Assembly (NCBI GenBank): GCA_003550305.1
Contig: QKYT01000130.1
Location: 85,960 to 149,959, forward strand
Source of the DNA: Glomus cerebriforme
Taxonomy: Eukaryota; Glomeromycota; Glomeromycetes; Glomerales; Glomeraceae
Direction: 5' to 3'
Length of the DNA: 64,000 bases
Position numbers and translations under genes: made by a program. Positions 10,701-23,399 of this stretch are shown here, in pieces. The notes below the pieces were generated by a model. The model was not told the origin of the DNA. It was given only the letters and a program-made list of their open reading frames with translations, and did no database searches. The first letter of the stretch is position 1; every line of letters begins with the position of its first letter.

Positions 10701-13700
10701 ATATCATAGACTTTACCTCTAACGCTAACCCAAAAATCATCATCACCTTGATGTTGTGCGACTTCTAACGGTTTATAAACTTTATCTCTACCAGGACAAA
10801 TCAAATTTCCAAAGAAAATAATGTAAAAGATTATAAAAGCTGAAAGTAGGAAAATGATAAAACAAAGAGTAAATTTTTCACGCCAAGCCATTCGTACATC
10901 AGGACGTTTCATTTTACCAATCCAAGAAAGAAGAAATGAAGGAATCCACCATGTACACAACCAAACGAAACGAACCCACCAAATTCGAGTTCTGGTGGTT
11001 GGTAATTCTTCAATATCTTCCTTTTCTTTATTTGCTTCAATATCATTATTATTTCCTTTTTTAGGTGAATAACCATCACTATTTTTACCTCCCCATTCAC
11101 TTCCCCACATGCTTCCTTCATCATCCTCAGTAAATTGAGCACCTCCAGTTTTTGAATATTCATCATCACTTTCAACATAACTTTGACTATCTTCATAATA
11201 ACCTGTTTCACTACTGGTATAATTAACACCACCACCACTTTTTGATATTAGACGATCTGCAGAACTTGTAGCTGAAGCTGTATTAATACCTCTATGAGCC
11301 GCTCCACCAACTGAACTATCATCATCTCTTTGTTTATTTTTAGCACGTTCTTCTTTCTCGGCAGCTCTTAATGAATCTTCTAATTCTTTCCAAATAGAAT
11401 AAGAAAGTAAAACATATCTATAACCCATTGCAATTTGATTTTCACCCCAACCACTTATAGTAGCAAAAGCTTCAACTTTTTGTCGAGGATTTCTGGAAGG
11501 TTCCAAATTGAGAGAAGCAAGTATCATTTCGTAACGGGTTAAAAAATCTTCAAAAGTATATTGAGCAGTATAATCGATACGTTTTCTTACGATAATATCA
11601 CGAATTAAGAAACTTCTGATTTGTGATTTTACACGTTTTGCATCGAATGAATCAGGTTCATTCGCATCATTTGGACGTATTTGAAATACGTTCCACATTC
11701 TAGTTTCTTTCAAAGTATCAATTAATTGATTAAGAGTAGAATAAAGTTGAGTCATTACGGTAGTAACTTGAATTTGATTTCTTTTTGAATTATTTTGATC
11801 TTTTTCATCTGATATTTTATCCCCTGATATTTTATCCCCCTCTTTAATTGAACTTAAACCACCAGCATTACTTTTCTTTCGTTTCATAGAAGGAGCTCTC
11901 ATTGGTTTTGTAGGTAATTGAGCTTTAACAACAGTATTTTCATTTTTTGGATGACTTTCAATTGCTAAAGCTGGACCATTAAATAATTTTTTAATAAAAG
12001 AATTATTCGTATCATGAAATAAATTTATAAAATCAGGACTTAAATTGTCAAGATTTTTATCAATAAATTGATCAACTTTATATGTTACTGAACCAGCAAA
12101 ATGATTTATACCAAATGCGCCAGATTTTGATGTAATTTTTGAAGTAGAAGGATTACTAACAAAAGAATTATGACTTGAAAAAGAATTTTTTAAAATGGAA
12201 ATTAATTTAGAATCATCAGAAGATCCTTCACCATTTTGAACTTTAATACATTCAGAGTCTAATACAGAAATCAATCCACCACGTTTAATTTTAGCAGACT
12301 CTGAAAGACCTGAATTATCTCTTGGATCATCAGATTTAAAACCACGTAATAATTCGACACACCCAGTATTATCCATCGTAGTAACATTAGGTAAAGTAAT
12401 ACCATCTTGAATTATTTCATTATTAATACCAAAAGAATCATCAAAAATTTGTTGAAGAACAAAATTTTGTATTTCCTCAGTAGCAAAATTTAAACAAAAT
12501 TGTTCAAAAGAATTTTCTGTAAAATTTTGATAACCAGGTTGATCCAATAAACCAATAAAATTTGGAGGTTCATCAGATTGAATTAATTTTGAATTAATAT
12601 GTTCAACGATCCAAGTAAATAATATAGAGTAAAGTGCACGAGCCAAAGCATCACGTTGTTCCATAGCAGCTTCAGCATTTAAAAATACAGTACACAATTC
12701 TTTCCCAATACATTTTGTTTTATATGTTAATGTTTGTTCTAATTTAAATGCTGGTACACCAAGGTATTGAGCTACTAAATCTAAAATATTATGATTTTTT
12801 ATAGTTGCAGCTTCATCTTTTGCTTTTCCATAACTAACAAATTCAATATTACCGAGTAATAAAATAGCAGAAAGAATTTGGAATATTTGTCCAACAGTTC
12901 TTGATTTGAATCCAAGAATCTTGAGCGAAGCTCTCAAATCATCCATTTGAATCGAATCATCAACATCTGGAATTTTATAACATTTTGATTGAGCTAAATA
13001 ATTATATTGATGAGGTTCTAATAAATGTAACTGAGATTTTTCTTCGGGTGTTGCACCGGCCAATAAATAATAAAAAATGTGATAAGTTCTTTCATCCAAA
13101 GGTACTTCAGTAACTCTTGCTTTATCGAAACAATAAGTAAGAGCTTTTGCGCCAACAATTCTACCACGTTCATTAAATTGTAATTCAAGATATTTTCCAA
13201 AACGGGAAGCATTAATATTTTGTTTAGTTTTTGAATTACCAAAAGCTTCAAGAATTATTTGAGCGTTTTGAATTTGATTTGCAATTTTTGATTCTTTTTT
13301 TGTATGAGTTGATAATAATAATAATTGTTGTAATAAATGTCCTTGAGTTGCTGTCTTTCCAGATCCGGTTATACCACTATAATTGGGTGATTATTTTATA
13401 ATAGGAAAGTGATAAAAAAGAATTAGTATAAATAGAATTATCACAAAAATACGTGATATCAAATCATTAAAATCTTTTGATCAATAACCCGTTAATTTAC
13501 CTAAATATTACGGATTGGTCTTCAGCCGATCTTCTCATATGCATATAAACTTTAGCAGCTAATTCATAAATATGAGGTTGTAAAGTAGACTTATTACCAG
13601 ATGTATCCTTATACCATTGGTCAGCATATTCTTTAGTTGAAGCATCGTTCATGCAACTCAAATGTTTATTAGGATTAACTACAACTAAAGAAGAAGAAGA

Positions 13701-13871
13701 AAGTCTAGTATAAGGTAAATCATTTTTAAAACGAGCTTGTAAAAGGGAAACAATTTCGTCTTCTGTTGGAGCTGTTGTATTAGATAAAAGTTGTATTAAG
13801 TCAACTCTGTCATCTACCGATGATGAGGCTCCTAATTGTTGTGAACCACGGTTCTTTTTTGGTTTCCCCAT
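7766..13871 (-). CDS. Chitin synthase with N-terminal myosin motor domain (class V/VII type)
   Basis: Exons 13501-13871, 7960-13376 and 7766-7863 give 1961 residues. Residues about 40-760 form a divergent myosin head: P-loop GITGSGKT (formed across intron 1), switch I-like NASRFGK, switch II-like DQPGYQ, and a converter-like Arg-rich segment. A linker and transmembrane helix follow (about 965-985). Next come a cytochrome-b5-like domain (about 1000-1110) and the GT2 synthase core with DADTEV, EDRYLTTLM and QRRRW (about 1603-1607). Three membrane segments, a Gly/Ser/Tyr-rich region and a C-terminal DEK-C domain (last 55 residues, split by intron 2) complete the protein. It makes chitin from UDP-GlcNAc at the plasma membrane; the motor helps tether secretory vesicles. 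Because the P-loop and switch II depart from the myosin consensus (GESGAGKT, DIxGFE), ATP-driven motility is doubtful. The start ATG is the first in the open exon. Confidence 0.95.
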
Positions 13872-16861
13872 ATTATTATTATAATTATTTTTTGGGGGAA
13901 ATAATTAATTAATAAATATTAATAATTTTTTTTTCTTTTTAGGTTTTTTTTTTGTTTTTATATTGTACAAACAATGTCCGACAAAGATACCCTTTTTTTT
14001 GAACAAAACTCTTTCTCGTAACTCTATTTTTTATTACTCTAATTCCAAATTGTAATTTACATATATTAATACAAATAAGGAAAAAATAAGGGCAGGAAAA
14101 GAAGGTTGGAAAAGAGTAAGTAAGAAGAGAAAAGAGTAAGAGAAAAAATTTGTAAAACGAAGGTTTTTGTTTGGAGTAAAAAAAAGCAAAGGCGTGCAAG
14201 TAATATATCTTAATACATATATAATTAAAATAAAAAAAAAAAAAAATAGAGTATGATATATTTAGATATGTTGTAACTAGTAGTGGAAACACCTTCGTTC
14301 GTAAAAATAGTGTTACAGGTTAGACATTCAATCAGTAACAAATTTACATTGTAAATATTATAAGTAATTACTAAATATATTTTTTTATTATTAAACAGTA
14401 ATTAATCAATAGGTTTAAAAAGACGCGAATTAATTACCAATGATTACACGAAACAACTTTGTGACCCAACATGAACAACAAAAAAATAAGTCTTTTTTTT
14501 TTTTTTTTTTTTTAATTAGATTGAGTGTACGATTCTTAGAATACAAATTTTTTAGTTTTTTTTTTAAAAGGGGCGGTCATAAAAAAAGTAATTAATAGGC
14601 AGGGATGAACAAAGAGAATTTATCATACAGAATAGTACAAGTCAAAAATAAACGATTCTAATTAAAGATCATAATTATAATTTAACTATAAATTCTGAAA
14701 TTAGAAATCGGCTGATGCATGATCGGGACTTTATTTATTCGGGTTATACAAAATAAAAATTTCCCTTTTTTTTAATATAAATTTAGCTTAGTCAAATTAT
14801 AAATAGATATTACATCATCCAAATTAAAATTTAAAATTGCCCTAAAAAAAAATTAACTTAAATTGAAACGTTCAGTGTAATAACGAAATATATTTTTTTA
14901 ATTAAAATATTTTAATTATCCTTGTTAGAATAATTCATTTAAGTTTATATATAATAAAAAAAGTTTTATGCGAACTAAAAATATCTTTGTTTTTAATTGT
15001 CATTTTAAGATAATCTTGTTTTTTTTGAGATTATGCTATATATAAAAAAAAAGTTCGAAACACAGATAATAAATAGGTGACGCGTCTTAGTAGCTAAAAA
15101 AGCTAAAAAGATCCTCACAGTATATTGTGCATTCATCATATGAAAAATCATAAAGTAAAGTCCACAATATATGCCAATATTATTACACAACATAAGAATC
15201 TTAATTCTATTCCTCGAAATTAGAAAAAAAAAACATAAATACTATGAGGCTGTGACTATTGATCTTTCTGCAAGCAGTATTTTGAGTTATCTCTTCTAAT
15301 AATTTATTTCTTAATTTGTTATAGTTTTAAATAGAATTTTGTATGATGAAACGGTTTCATGATTAACGGCATATGCACAAATGAATCAATAAATATTTGA
15401 TCCGTATAAAATCAAAAACGGATGATCCTTTTTACATCCAGATCTCTCCCGGTTTATCCGGCTTATATCCGGTTTGACGGATCTAAATGAATTGAAAGGC
15501 TTGGCTAAAACTTATCAGAAATTCAGCGGTAACAGATTTATTTATCATTCCACTTTGTGTTTCATAACCGAAATTTTAACAGATTACTCTTTGATTATTC
15601 AATGAAGTTTCTGGTTATATAAGTGTAACTGACTTAAAACTGGGACTCTTTATGTAGATTTTACTATATTTATTATTATTATTATATAGAATTTAAATGT
15701 TAAGTGTATTATTAACGTTAATTAATTTGAATTATGAACTGATAAACAAAAATTTTCATGATTCTCGATACATTTAGGTGGTTACACAAATTTTATTTAA
15801 GAAGGTCGTTCTTGTGCAACTAAATCTCTTTGTTTCTCGTAACTCTAACACGAAACAAACTTCATTAGGATAATATTGTAATTTATCTAATTCATCTGGT
15901 TCACAAGCTTGGAATTATAACTATAACCACATTACCTATTTTATGATAAATGGTTTGTGTTAAAATAATTCATTAAAATTCGTACGGATTTTTTTTTTTA
16001 ATGAATTTATTATATTTGACGCGACAGTGATAACTTATTATGTGATCGGTCAGACAATCGGAAAAATTACGTTACGTAATGTAGTACAAAATATGTAAGT
16101 TGAACATTTTTGGGAACTGCTTATAATCAAATTACTAAATTTGTATTAGATAATTATCAAAAACTGGTCTAATGACTTTTTTGTTCCAGAAGTTGTGACA
16201 TGAAGGCCTTGAAGGGTCATATCCGAGTAGATCAGGGTTTAGGAACGATTTATGGGTATTTTCCCCACTTTTCTTCCTCAGCCGAAAGGGGTATTGTCTA
16301 AGCCTTTTTTGTGATTCAGTTTTGTCAAGAATTAAATTTAAAGAAAAGAATATTGTAAATTTGAAAATATCTTTCTTGGACAACACATTATGATTTATTG
16401 TTATTTGGGAGACTTTGTGCAATAGTTCCTAATATTCGAGTAAATCTAATATTATGGATATAGTGATCGGGAGTATATACACTTATACAGTATATGCTAG
16501 TTATAATCTTCATTTTGAATAGGTTATAAACAAATATTTTTGTGATTTTACTTAATGCTTATTATGGTTATTTCAATAAATTGCATAGTGAGTATCATCA
16601 TCAAAATCAAAAAAAAACAAACCAAAATCAAAAATTTTTAGTTTTAATATTTTTATTTTCAAAAAAAACTATAGTATCTCAGATACAATAATAATTAATA
16701 ATAAATAAATGAATTTTAAGAATGTAATTCTATCTTTTACAAAAAAAAAAAAAAACTTGATAAAAATAATCTAAAAAAAAAAAATGTTCTTGTATTGATT
16801 TAAAATTGAAAATCATTCCTTCTTTTTTCCTTTTCATATATTTTTCCTTCTTAAAGACACT
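13872..16861. other. Long intergenic spacer
   Basis: Nearly 3 kb separates chitin synthase and ceramidase, both on the minus strand. The part nearest 13872 must include the chitin synthase promoter. Open stretches exist (a 117-codon one at 13939-14292 and a 95-codon one at 16135-16422, minus strand), but their composition and lack of recognisable motifs do not support genes. Around 15430-15490 there is a cluster of CCGGTTTATCCGG-like sequence. No RNA gene or mobile element is evident. Confidence 0.4.
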
Positions 16862-18246
16862 TTAATTTTCATCTTTCAACAAAGGAACTTTTTCATCAGG
16901 TTGTTCATTCTCATCCTCATATATTAATTCTTTTTTACTCTTAAATAATCTTTTTCCACCATTTTCATTTGTATTATGTAATGGTAATTGAACAAAAGGT
17001 ATTATATTAAAGATCCATTTAAGAGTAGGTTTTTTATTTAATATTTTTGTTCTATCATAAGTAACCAGTACGCATAATAGATAAGAACCATAAGATGCAG
17101 TCAAGTGCCTATAAATTTTTACAAAAGTAAAAAGGAGGAAAAATGTTAATATTTATCCAAAAATATTTCATCATTAACTCTATCCGATTGAATACTTACC
17201 ACCAAGCGTGTAATTGAGGATTTGGTAAAGCGAAAGGTAATTGATTTACAACAGAACAAAAATGTAAATCAATATGCCAACCAATATAACCAAATAAAAA
17301 AATAGCACTTCCTAATAACCAAAGTCTAGTGACAGCAGGTTCACCATCAGGATTTAATACGATCAAGATTGTATGTACGTAAACAATTATTGAAGTAATA
17401 ACAAAGGTTCCTTTATGTACGATTTTTTTTTAAAAAAAAAAATTAATTCATGATATAATACATTACAAGTTTTCTATCTCTTGAAAAAAAAAGTTAAGAA
17501 AGTTTTACCTTGAAATACGTAAAATTCCATATCCTGCATAAATTCATTATCATATTCTTTACCGGAACCAATCATAATAGAAGATATACCAACACACCAA
17601 CAAATTAGTAATATTGGAAACCAAATACCAAATTTTTTTTGTGGTTTATTTTCAACCACACTATATAATAATATTAATACACAAAACATCATTGGTATTT
17701 CATCAAACAATTGTAACGAAAATAATAATGTTCCATGAAATAATATTGATCCTATACCGACCACAATTATACTGTAAGAGAAATCGACAAAAATATTTAA
17801 CAAAGAGGAATAATCGAAAAGGAAGGAGGATTTTATCGATACTTACGAAGCAAACGCTACAGGATAACGTAATTCAAATCCTTTAGAATGCATAATTACA
17901 CCAAAGATACCAGCACATATCATACAAAATGATGATAATGTATTAAAAAATTCTGCAATATAATGCGTAACATGATAATTTTTTTCACACCAATCTATGG
18001 ATCAATAAAAGGATAAGAAAAAAAAAAAAAAAAGATTATTAATGAATTCAAAAAAGAAGAGGAAAGAAAAAGATTATTGAACTTACCAACTATTGTGAAT
18101 AATATAAACAATTATATTTTACGGTTAGTACTTGTAGTACAAAAAAATAGGATGTGAAAAAAAAAATAAGGATAATATCTGATATTACCTGTTGAAGTTG
18201 GTTGACCCCAAAATCCTTCTACTGAATTATTATTGTAAGAATCCAT
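16862..18246 (-). CDS. YPC1: Alkaline ceramidase (YPC1/YDC1/ACER family)
   Basis: Six main exons plus a 3-base exon (18189-18246, 18087-18089, 17847-17994, 17509-17771, 17200-17410, 16862-17108) encode 309 residues. The N-terminus has GFWGQPTST then DWCEKNYHVTHYIAEFFNT, the family signature. The catalytic/zinc motifs are present: the Ser and His of GSILFHGTLL, the Asp of LFDEIPM, and HAWWH, whose last Trp codon is split by the final intron. Seven hydrophobic segments fit an ER/Golgi membrane enzyme that hydrolyses (phyto)ceramide to a sphingoid base and fatty acid. The hydrophilic Glu/Lys-rich tail of about 45 residues is cytosolic by analogy. The small exon (TTG) adds Val to give TSTVDWCE, matching TSTLDWCE in human ACER3. 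Without it the frame is kept but one conserved position is missing. Confidence 0.93.
18087..18089 (-). other. YPC1: Candidate 3-nucleotide microexon in ceramidase
   Basis: On the minus strand the bases TTG follow CACAATAG and precede GTAAGT. A canonical TACTAAC lies about 40 bases upstream of the AG. Inclusion yields introns of about 99 and 92 bases and a Val at a position that is hydrophobic in all family members I recall. Exclusion yields one intron of about 194 bases and a one-residue gap. Confidence 0.7.
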
Positions 18247-20024
18247 AATAAATGATGTAAAAATTTGATAATTTTTTTTAAAGAGAAATTTTGAATTCCG
18301 GGAAAGTATTTATAATGAAATTGCAAAAAAATGATTCGTCTATAAAACGTTATCTGTTGTATCTCCTTTTTCTTTTTTAGAATCAATGATTCATAAAATG
18401 ATACGTAATTAAGGATAGTAAATCAACTATGATCGGATATTACATGTGAATATTACTTTTAATTTTTCTTAGAGAGACCTTCATCATTAAAGAACAAAAA
18501 TAGAAATTTTTCAATTAAATTACTTATTATTTACATGCGTGACATAGCATGACAAAAAACAAACAATCAAATTGGCATTTTATGAGAATTCTCTACACTT
18601 CTTTTAGGTTTCCCCTGGTTTATCATTTCTAATCTAACTTGACAAAAGTTCGTTCGAAATAATCATCCAAAGGAATAATTTATGCAGGTAAAAATAATTA
18701 ATAAATATTTTTATGCAAGCAATATCCCACAAAAAAATGATGTAAATTAAATTATATGGACATTATTTAGAGAAACTATTATGATTTGTCCCGATATAAA
18801 CAAAGATGAGTTTGACAATCTACCTTTTTATTATGAGAGATGTCAGGTTTCCTGGTCCAGTAAAAAAAAAGATTATAAGCAAATTTATATGCATACAATA
18901 ATATATCAAATAAATTTGATTTGACCTTCATAAAAAAAAACATTCCGGAAAATATATAAACGGGACAAATGACTCTTGCATTTTCATATATTGTATATTT
19001 AATTTATTATGATTTGTCAAAACTACGATGATAACACATTTTGTTTTCAGAAAAGGATAAAATATAATGAATTACTTTAATACAATCGGTCTTTAACCCT
19101 TTACCCCACAATCATTTGATATTAATTAATTAAACTGTTCATATGTTTATCAGCATCAAATGTTACACTGTCGATTATGTTGCATGACATGCATGATGCA
19201 TCTCACTATAAATTAACTGCGCACTGAAGTGTAATTAATTTTGTATAATTTTGTAGGTTTATACAGTATATGTGACCGTCGTAAGGTTTGAATTTATTTA
19301 AATTACTATTCAAAATTAAAATGATATTGTTTTTTTTCTAGCGTTACAAGGAAAATTATATATATTATAACATAAACCCTAATTGATATAATTTTTTTTT
19401 CTGGGAAATGAAGAATATGCAAGTTTTCGAGTTTGTTCGTCGAGATTCCAGATGGAGGAGACGATTTCGATTTATTTAATTAATTGGATATCATAATTTT
19501 CCTTTAACCCTTTGACATTTACAACTTGGGGAGATAAATACGGTGGTATTTGTTCCATTTCTCCCATCCTTATTATATCAGGAGTAGATGGTCCCATGGG
19601 TTTGTTCTAGGGGAAATAATCAGGTAATTTTTTAGAGTATTTTTAAATTTAGAATTTATCGGAGTTTTGTACGTGATACTTATTTGTAGTACTCACGAAT
19701 CTGTTAACAAAGCATCATTTTTATTTTATCCAAACTTGTTTTATTCTTATATCTGTATATTTCATAATAAATCCTTCCTTATTACATATCAAAAATCTGA
19801 AATGTTTTGAGAAACAAAAATAATAATTGGTTGAAAATCATGTATTTGCTCTTTAAATCGTTTAAATCGGATCGATCAAAAAAAAAAAAAAAATTGTTTC
19901 TTAATCTTATTTTTAATTGGAAGAATAAATTTTCGAATCACGTGAGATCATCATTTTTGGCCGATCAAATGGTGATAAATATGATCTCTGTTCCGTCCAT
20001 CTCTCCTACTTTCCTATTCTTGCT
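18247..20024. other. Divergent intergenic spacer
   Basis: About 1.8 kb lies between the ceramidase (-) and the Myb-like gene (+), so it contains both promoters. It includes many short A/T runs. No protein with recognisable motifs, no tRNA and no inverted repeats stand out. Confidence 0.4.
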
Positions 20025-22983
20025 ATGGAAACATCAACAAAAGATTCAATAAGTAATATTAATCCAAAATTTTCTTTTCCAATTTGTATTGATCACGAAA
20101 GACAAATATTAATTCCTCAATATGTACATCCAATCATAACTTCTAATATCGATTATTTATATGCACCTCGTAATGTATTAATTGATCCAAAGACTGGACA
20201 AAAGGAAAGATTTAGAGAAAAATGGAGTGAAAAAGAAAATCTTTTATTTTTTGATTATTTATCAGTAAATTTTTATCAATGGCAATTTCATAAAGGAGAA
20301 TTTTATAAATGGTTGAGTAATAATGTATTTAAAAAATATACTCATAGACAAATTGAAAATAGATGGAGTCAAATATGTTCCAAGTATAATAAGATTTTAA
20401 AAGAAAGACAAAAAGGAATAAATAAAGAGTGGGTTCATTTTGATAAAGTACATGAAATAATGGTTAGACAAAATTTGTTTAATAAATTTGAAGAAGAAGA
20501 AGAAGATGATGATGATAATGATAATGATAATGGTGAAAGTGAAAGTAATAGTCAGGGGGAGGACACGGACAAAGTATCACATGAAAGAATAAGGACTTCT
20601 GATGAAGATGAAAATGAAGAAATGGATAGTGATAGTGATACAAATGACGAATATAATAAACAACTTACTAAAGTTGGAGAGTTGTCTGATATAGGAGATA
20701 AAATATATGTTAGAGAATCTTGGACATTTGAAGAAAAGATTTTATTAATGGATATAATTAAAGAACATATTAATGAATATTTACAAGATCGGATAAATCT
20801 TTTAAAATGGATTTCTAAAAATCATTTACCAAAATTTCATTGGAAAACGATAAAAAATAAATTGTCAATGTTATCACCAACTTATGCAAATAAAAAGGCT
20901 CGGTTAAAAAAAATATATATAACTGAACAGGATCTTGAATTATGGGCAAAAATAGATGATTTTTTTCAATTCTTGAATAATAAAAGAAATGAAATGAAAA
21001 CTAAAGAGACTAAAAATGTAAAAAAGTATAATTATTATAAAAAACGGCAGAAAAAGGCAAAAAATGAAAGGAAGAGAAATCCGAAAACTGATTTGATGCC
21101 TTCTACATTGAAATATCATCATGGAATTTCTTATGATGACCAAAAATTATTGAAATATGGGCATTCATTATTAAAATATACCGAGGAAAACGACACGGAT
21201 GAAATAAGGTAAGGTACTGTTTATATAAATACTTTAAATATATATATATATTTTTTTTATTATTAACATAATCTTTCTGTACAGGGAACTTTTAAGAACA
21301 ACAAGATGGCCTGAAAAATTAGAATCGTTGAAAATGTAAGTAATTATGTATTTTCAATTAATAATTTTTCTTCAATTTTTTTTCTATTTGTTTATTTAAC
21401 TTCCTAAATAATATTTTTTATAAGTATTCCACCAAAATATGTTAATACGGATACCTTTGAAATTGAAAGGAAACATTCATCATTAACATATTCTAAAATG
21501 CTTGATGAAGCAGAACAGTTAATTTTTAAGCCGAATTATTCCAATGATACTTTTAATCTAATGATTGAATATTTATCCACGCCATTTAAAGGTGGTTTAA
21601 CAAGAAATATTGATACTTTTATAGATCAAGAGGTTGGTGAGATGATAGATTCTATCGAAAAAGCTCGTAGAGAATATGAAACTAATGATGTTGAAATCGA
21701 TGAAAATGATCCCGAAGAAAATGTTCAAGAAGATAATCATGGAAATAGTAATGATAAAAGTAATCCCAAAAGGAAACTTGAAGATAAAGGAAACCCCCGT
21801 AAAAGAGTTGCTGATGGCGTAAAAGAAAGTGACATTATGGACAATGATGAAAGTATACGTGAAAGTTATCTTGGAAGCGAACAAGAAAGTGATTATGAAG
21901 AAAAACACAATGACAAATACAAAAAGAAACATAAAAATCAAACGAAAAAACGTAGAGTTGTTGATGATATAAACGAAAATGATCTTATGGATTATGGATG
22001 CAAACGTAAAGAAAAATGTGAAGATAATGGAAATAATGAGAGTGGAGACGAAACTAAACGAAGTAATGAAGAAAGTGGACATGATCGGTTATTTTGTTAT
22101 AAATGTGGAACTGCAGGACATGTACCGAAATATTGTTCACTTTATTCTTCTGAATATTTCATAAATATGCGAAAAAAATATTCATCTGTCATTGTCGAAT
22201 TTGCTTTGAGACAACTTTTGGATTCAATTGGATTTATTTTTCAAAATAATATTCAGCGGTAAGTTTTTTTTTTTGGGTTTAACTAAATTGGTTATCTAAA
22301 AGAATAAGAATTAATAGATATATCACTTTTCTGTCTTTCACTTCAGTCAAACGCATCAGTAAGTTTATTATAAAAAACATTATAACGAAGTGTCTTTACA
22401 AATTGTATTTTAATGTGACGTCTTTTTTATTAGCTTAAACACTTCAGAACTGAGTTTGAATAAAGATCATACAATCGAAAATGATCATGAGGAACACTCG
22501 TTTAATGAAATTAATGATCTTTTACATACAGAAACGCAAGGAGAATCTAGTAACTCTATCAATTATTCTGGAATACATATAGAAAATAATTATTCTTGTA
22601 CAACTGATTCAGCAAAACCAACAAAAGAACCTACAATCAAATGGGATACTGTGTTACGCGCTGCAGAAATGGCTGGGTTTGATGCAACGTACGGGAATTT
22701 TTTTTTTTATTCGATTTTTTTGGTTAAATAACGAATAATTTAATCTATTTTTTTCTTATAGTGTAATAAAAAATACACATGCACGAATTTCAAAGTATTT
22801 TGATAAAGAAAATCAGTTCAAAGGTATAATATAACACATACTTAAATATTTACTAATTATTTTGTATATTAATGTTATGCTAATATTATAGATTTTACTT
22901 CAATATTGGAATCATCTCGCAACAACGTTGATTCTACGGATTATTTGGATGGACCTGATCAACTAAAAATTTGGCGCGAATGA
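20025..22983 (+). CDS. Myb/SANT-like protein with CCHC zinc knuckle, function unknown
   Basis: Seven exons (20025-21208, 21285-21335, 21425-22258, 22347-22358, 22434-22688, 22762-22823, 22892-22983) give 829 residues. Two trihelix/SANT-like repeats are visible: about residues 66-135 (REKWSEKENLLFFDYLS to RWSQICSKYNKI) and about 233-300 (RESWTFEEKILLMD to KNKLSMLSP), separated by a Glu/Asp-rich linker. A CCHC zinc knuckle, CYKCGTAGHVPKYC, is at about 636-649 after a highly charged region. Exon 4 is only 12 bases. The C-terminus has a short conserved-looking helix (WDTVLRAAEMAGFDA) that loosely recalls fungal RNA polymerase I initiation factors of the Rrn5/Rrn9 type, which I cannot confirm. Likely nuclear and nucleic-acid binding; a domesticated-transposon origin is possible. 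I do not recognise a named gene. Confidence 0.75.
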
Positions 22984-23399
22984 AAAGTGAATGAATCAAT
23001 ACTGTACGTTTTTGGAAGTAGAAAAAGTATCAAAGCCTGAAAAAATATTAGAAAAGCAAACTTAAATTAATATATGTTTACAGCATTCACCCATTGCTTA
23101 ATTGTGCTAAATGTGGTTAATTTTAGGAATTCAATTCAATACGCATTATATTGTGATTCTTGCAGGAGCTGCTAATAATTCTAATCCACTTTCACAATAA
23201 AAAATTTTTTTTTCCTTCACACTTACTAATTAAATTAAAAATAATTATTACTGTAAAGGAAAAGAGATTGAATATCTCAGATTATTGTATGTCATATGCA
23301 CAAAGTTTACATCAAAATATTTTTTTTCGATAATCAAATCAGTAAATCATTTTGCATATAAAGCGGTTTACCTTAATTTAATTTCTTAAACATGCAATA
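22984..23399. other. Intergenic spacer upstream of ADE4
   Basis: This 416-base A/T-rich spacer lies between two plus-strand genes. It contains the 3' end of the Myb-like gene and the ADE4 promoter. No recognisable element was seen. Confidence 0.4.

Noticed and set aside
13939..14292. 117-codon minus-strand open frame just upstream of chitin synthase
   Set aside because: The Phe/Tyr/Leu-rich content is what T-rich DNA gives by chance; there are no motifs, and it probably overlaps the promoter and 5' untranslated region.
16135..16422. 95-codon minus-strand open frame
   Set aside because: Its composition is slightly more protein-like, but no family, splice partner or repeat was recognised.
21597..22082. 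161-codon minus-strand open frame, Phe/Ile-rich
   Set aside because: It is antisense to the charged middle of the Myb-like gene, where GAA/GAT/AAA codons read as TTC/ATC/TTT.
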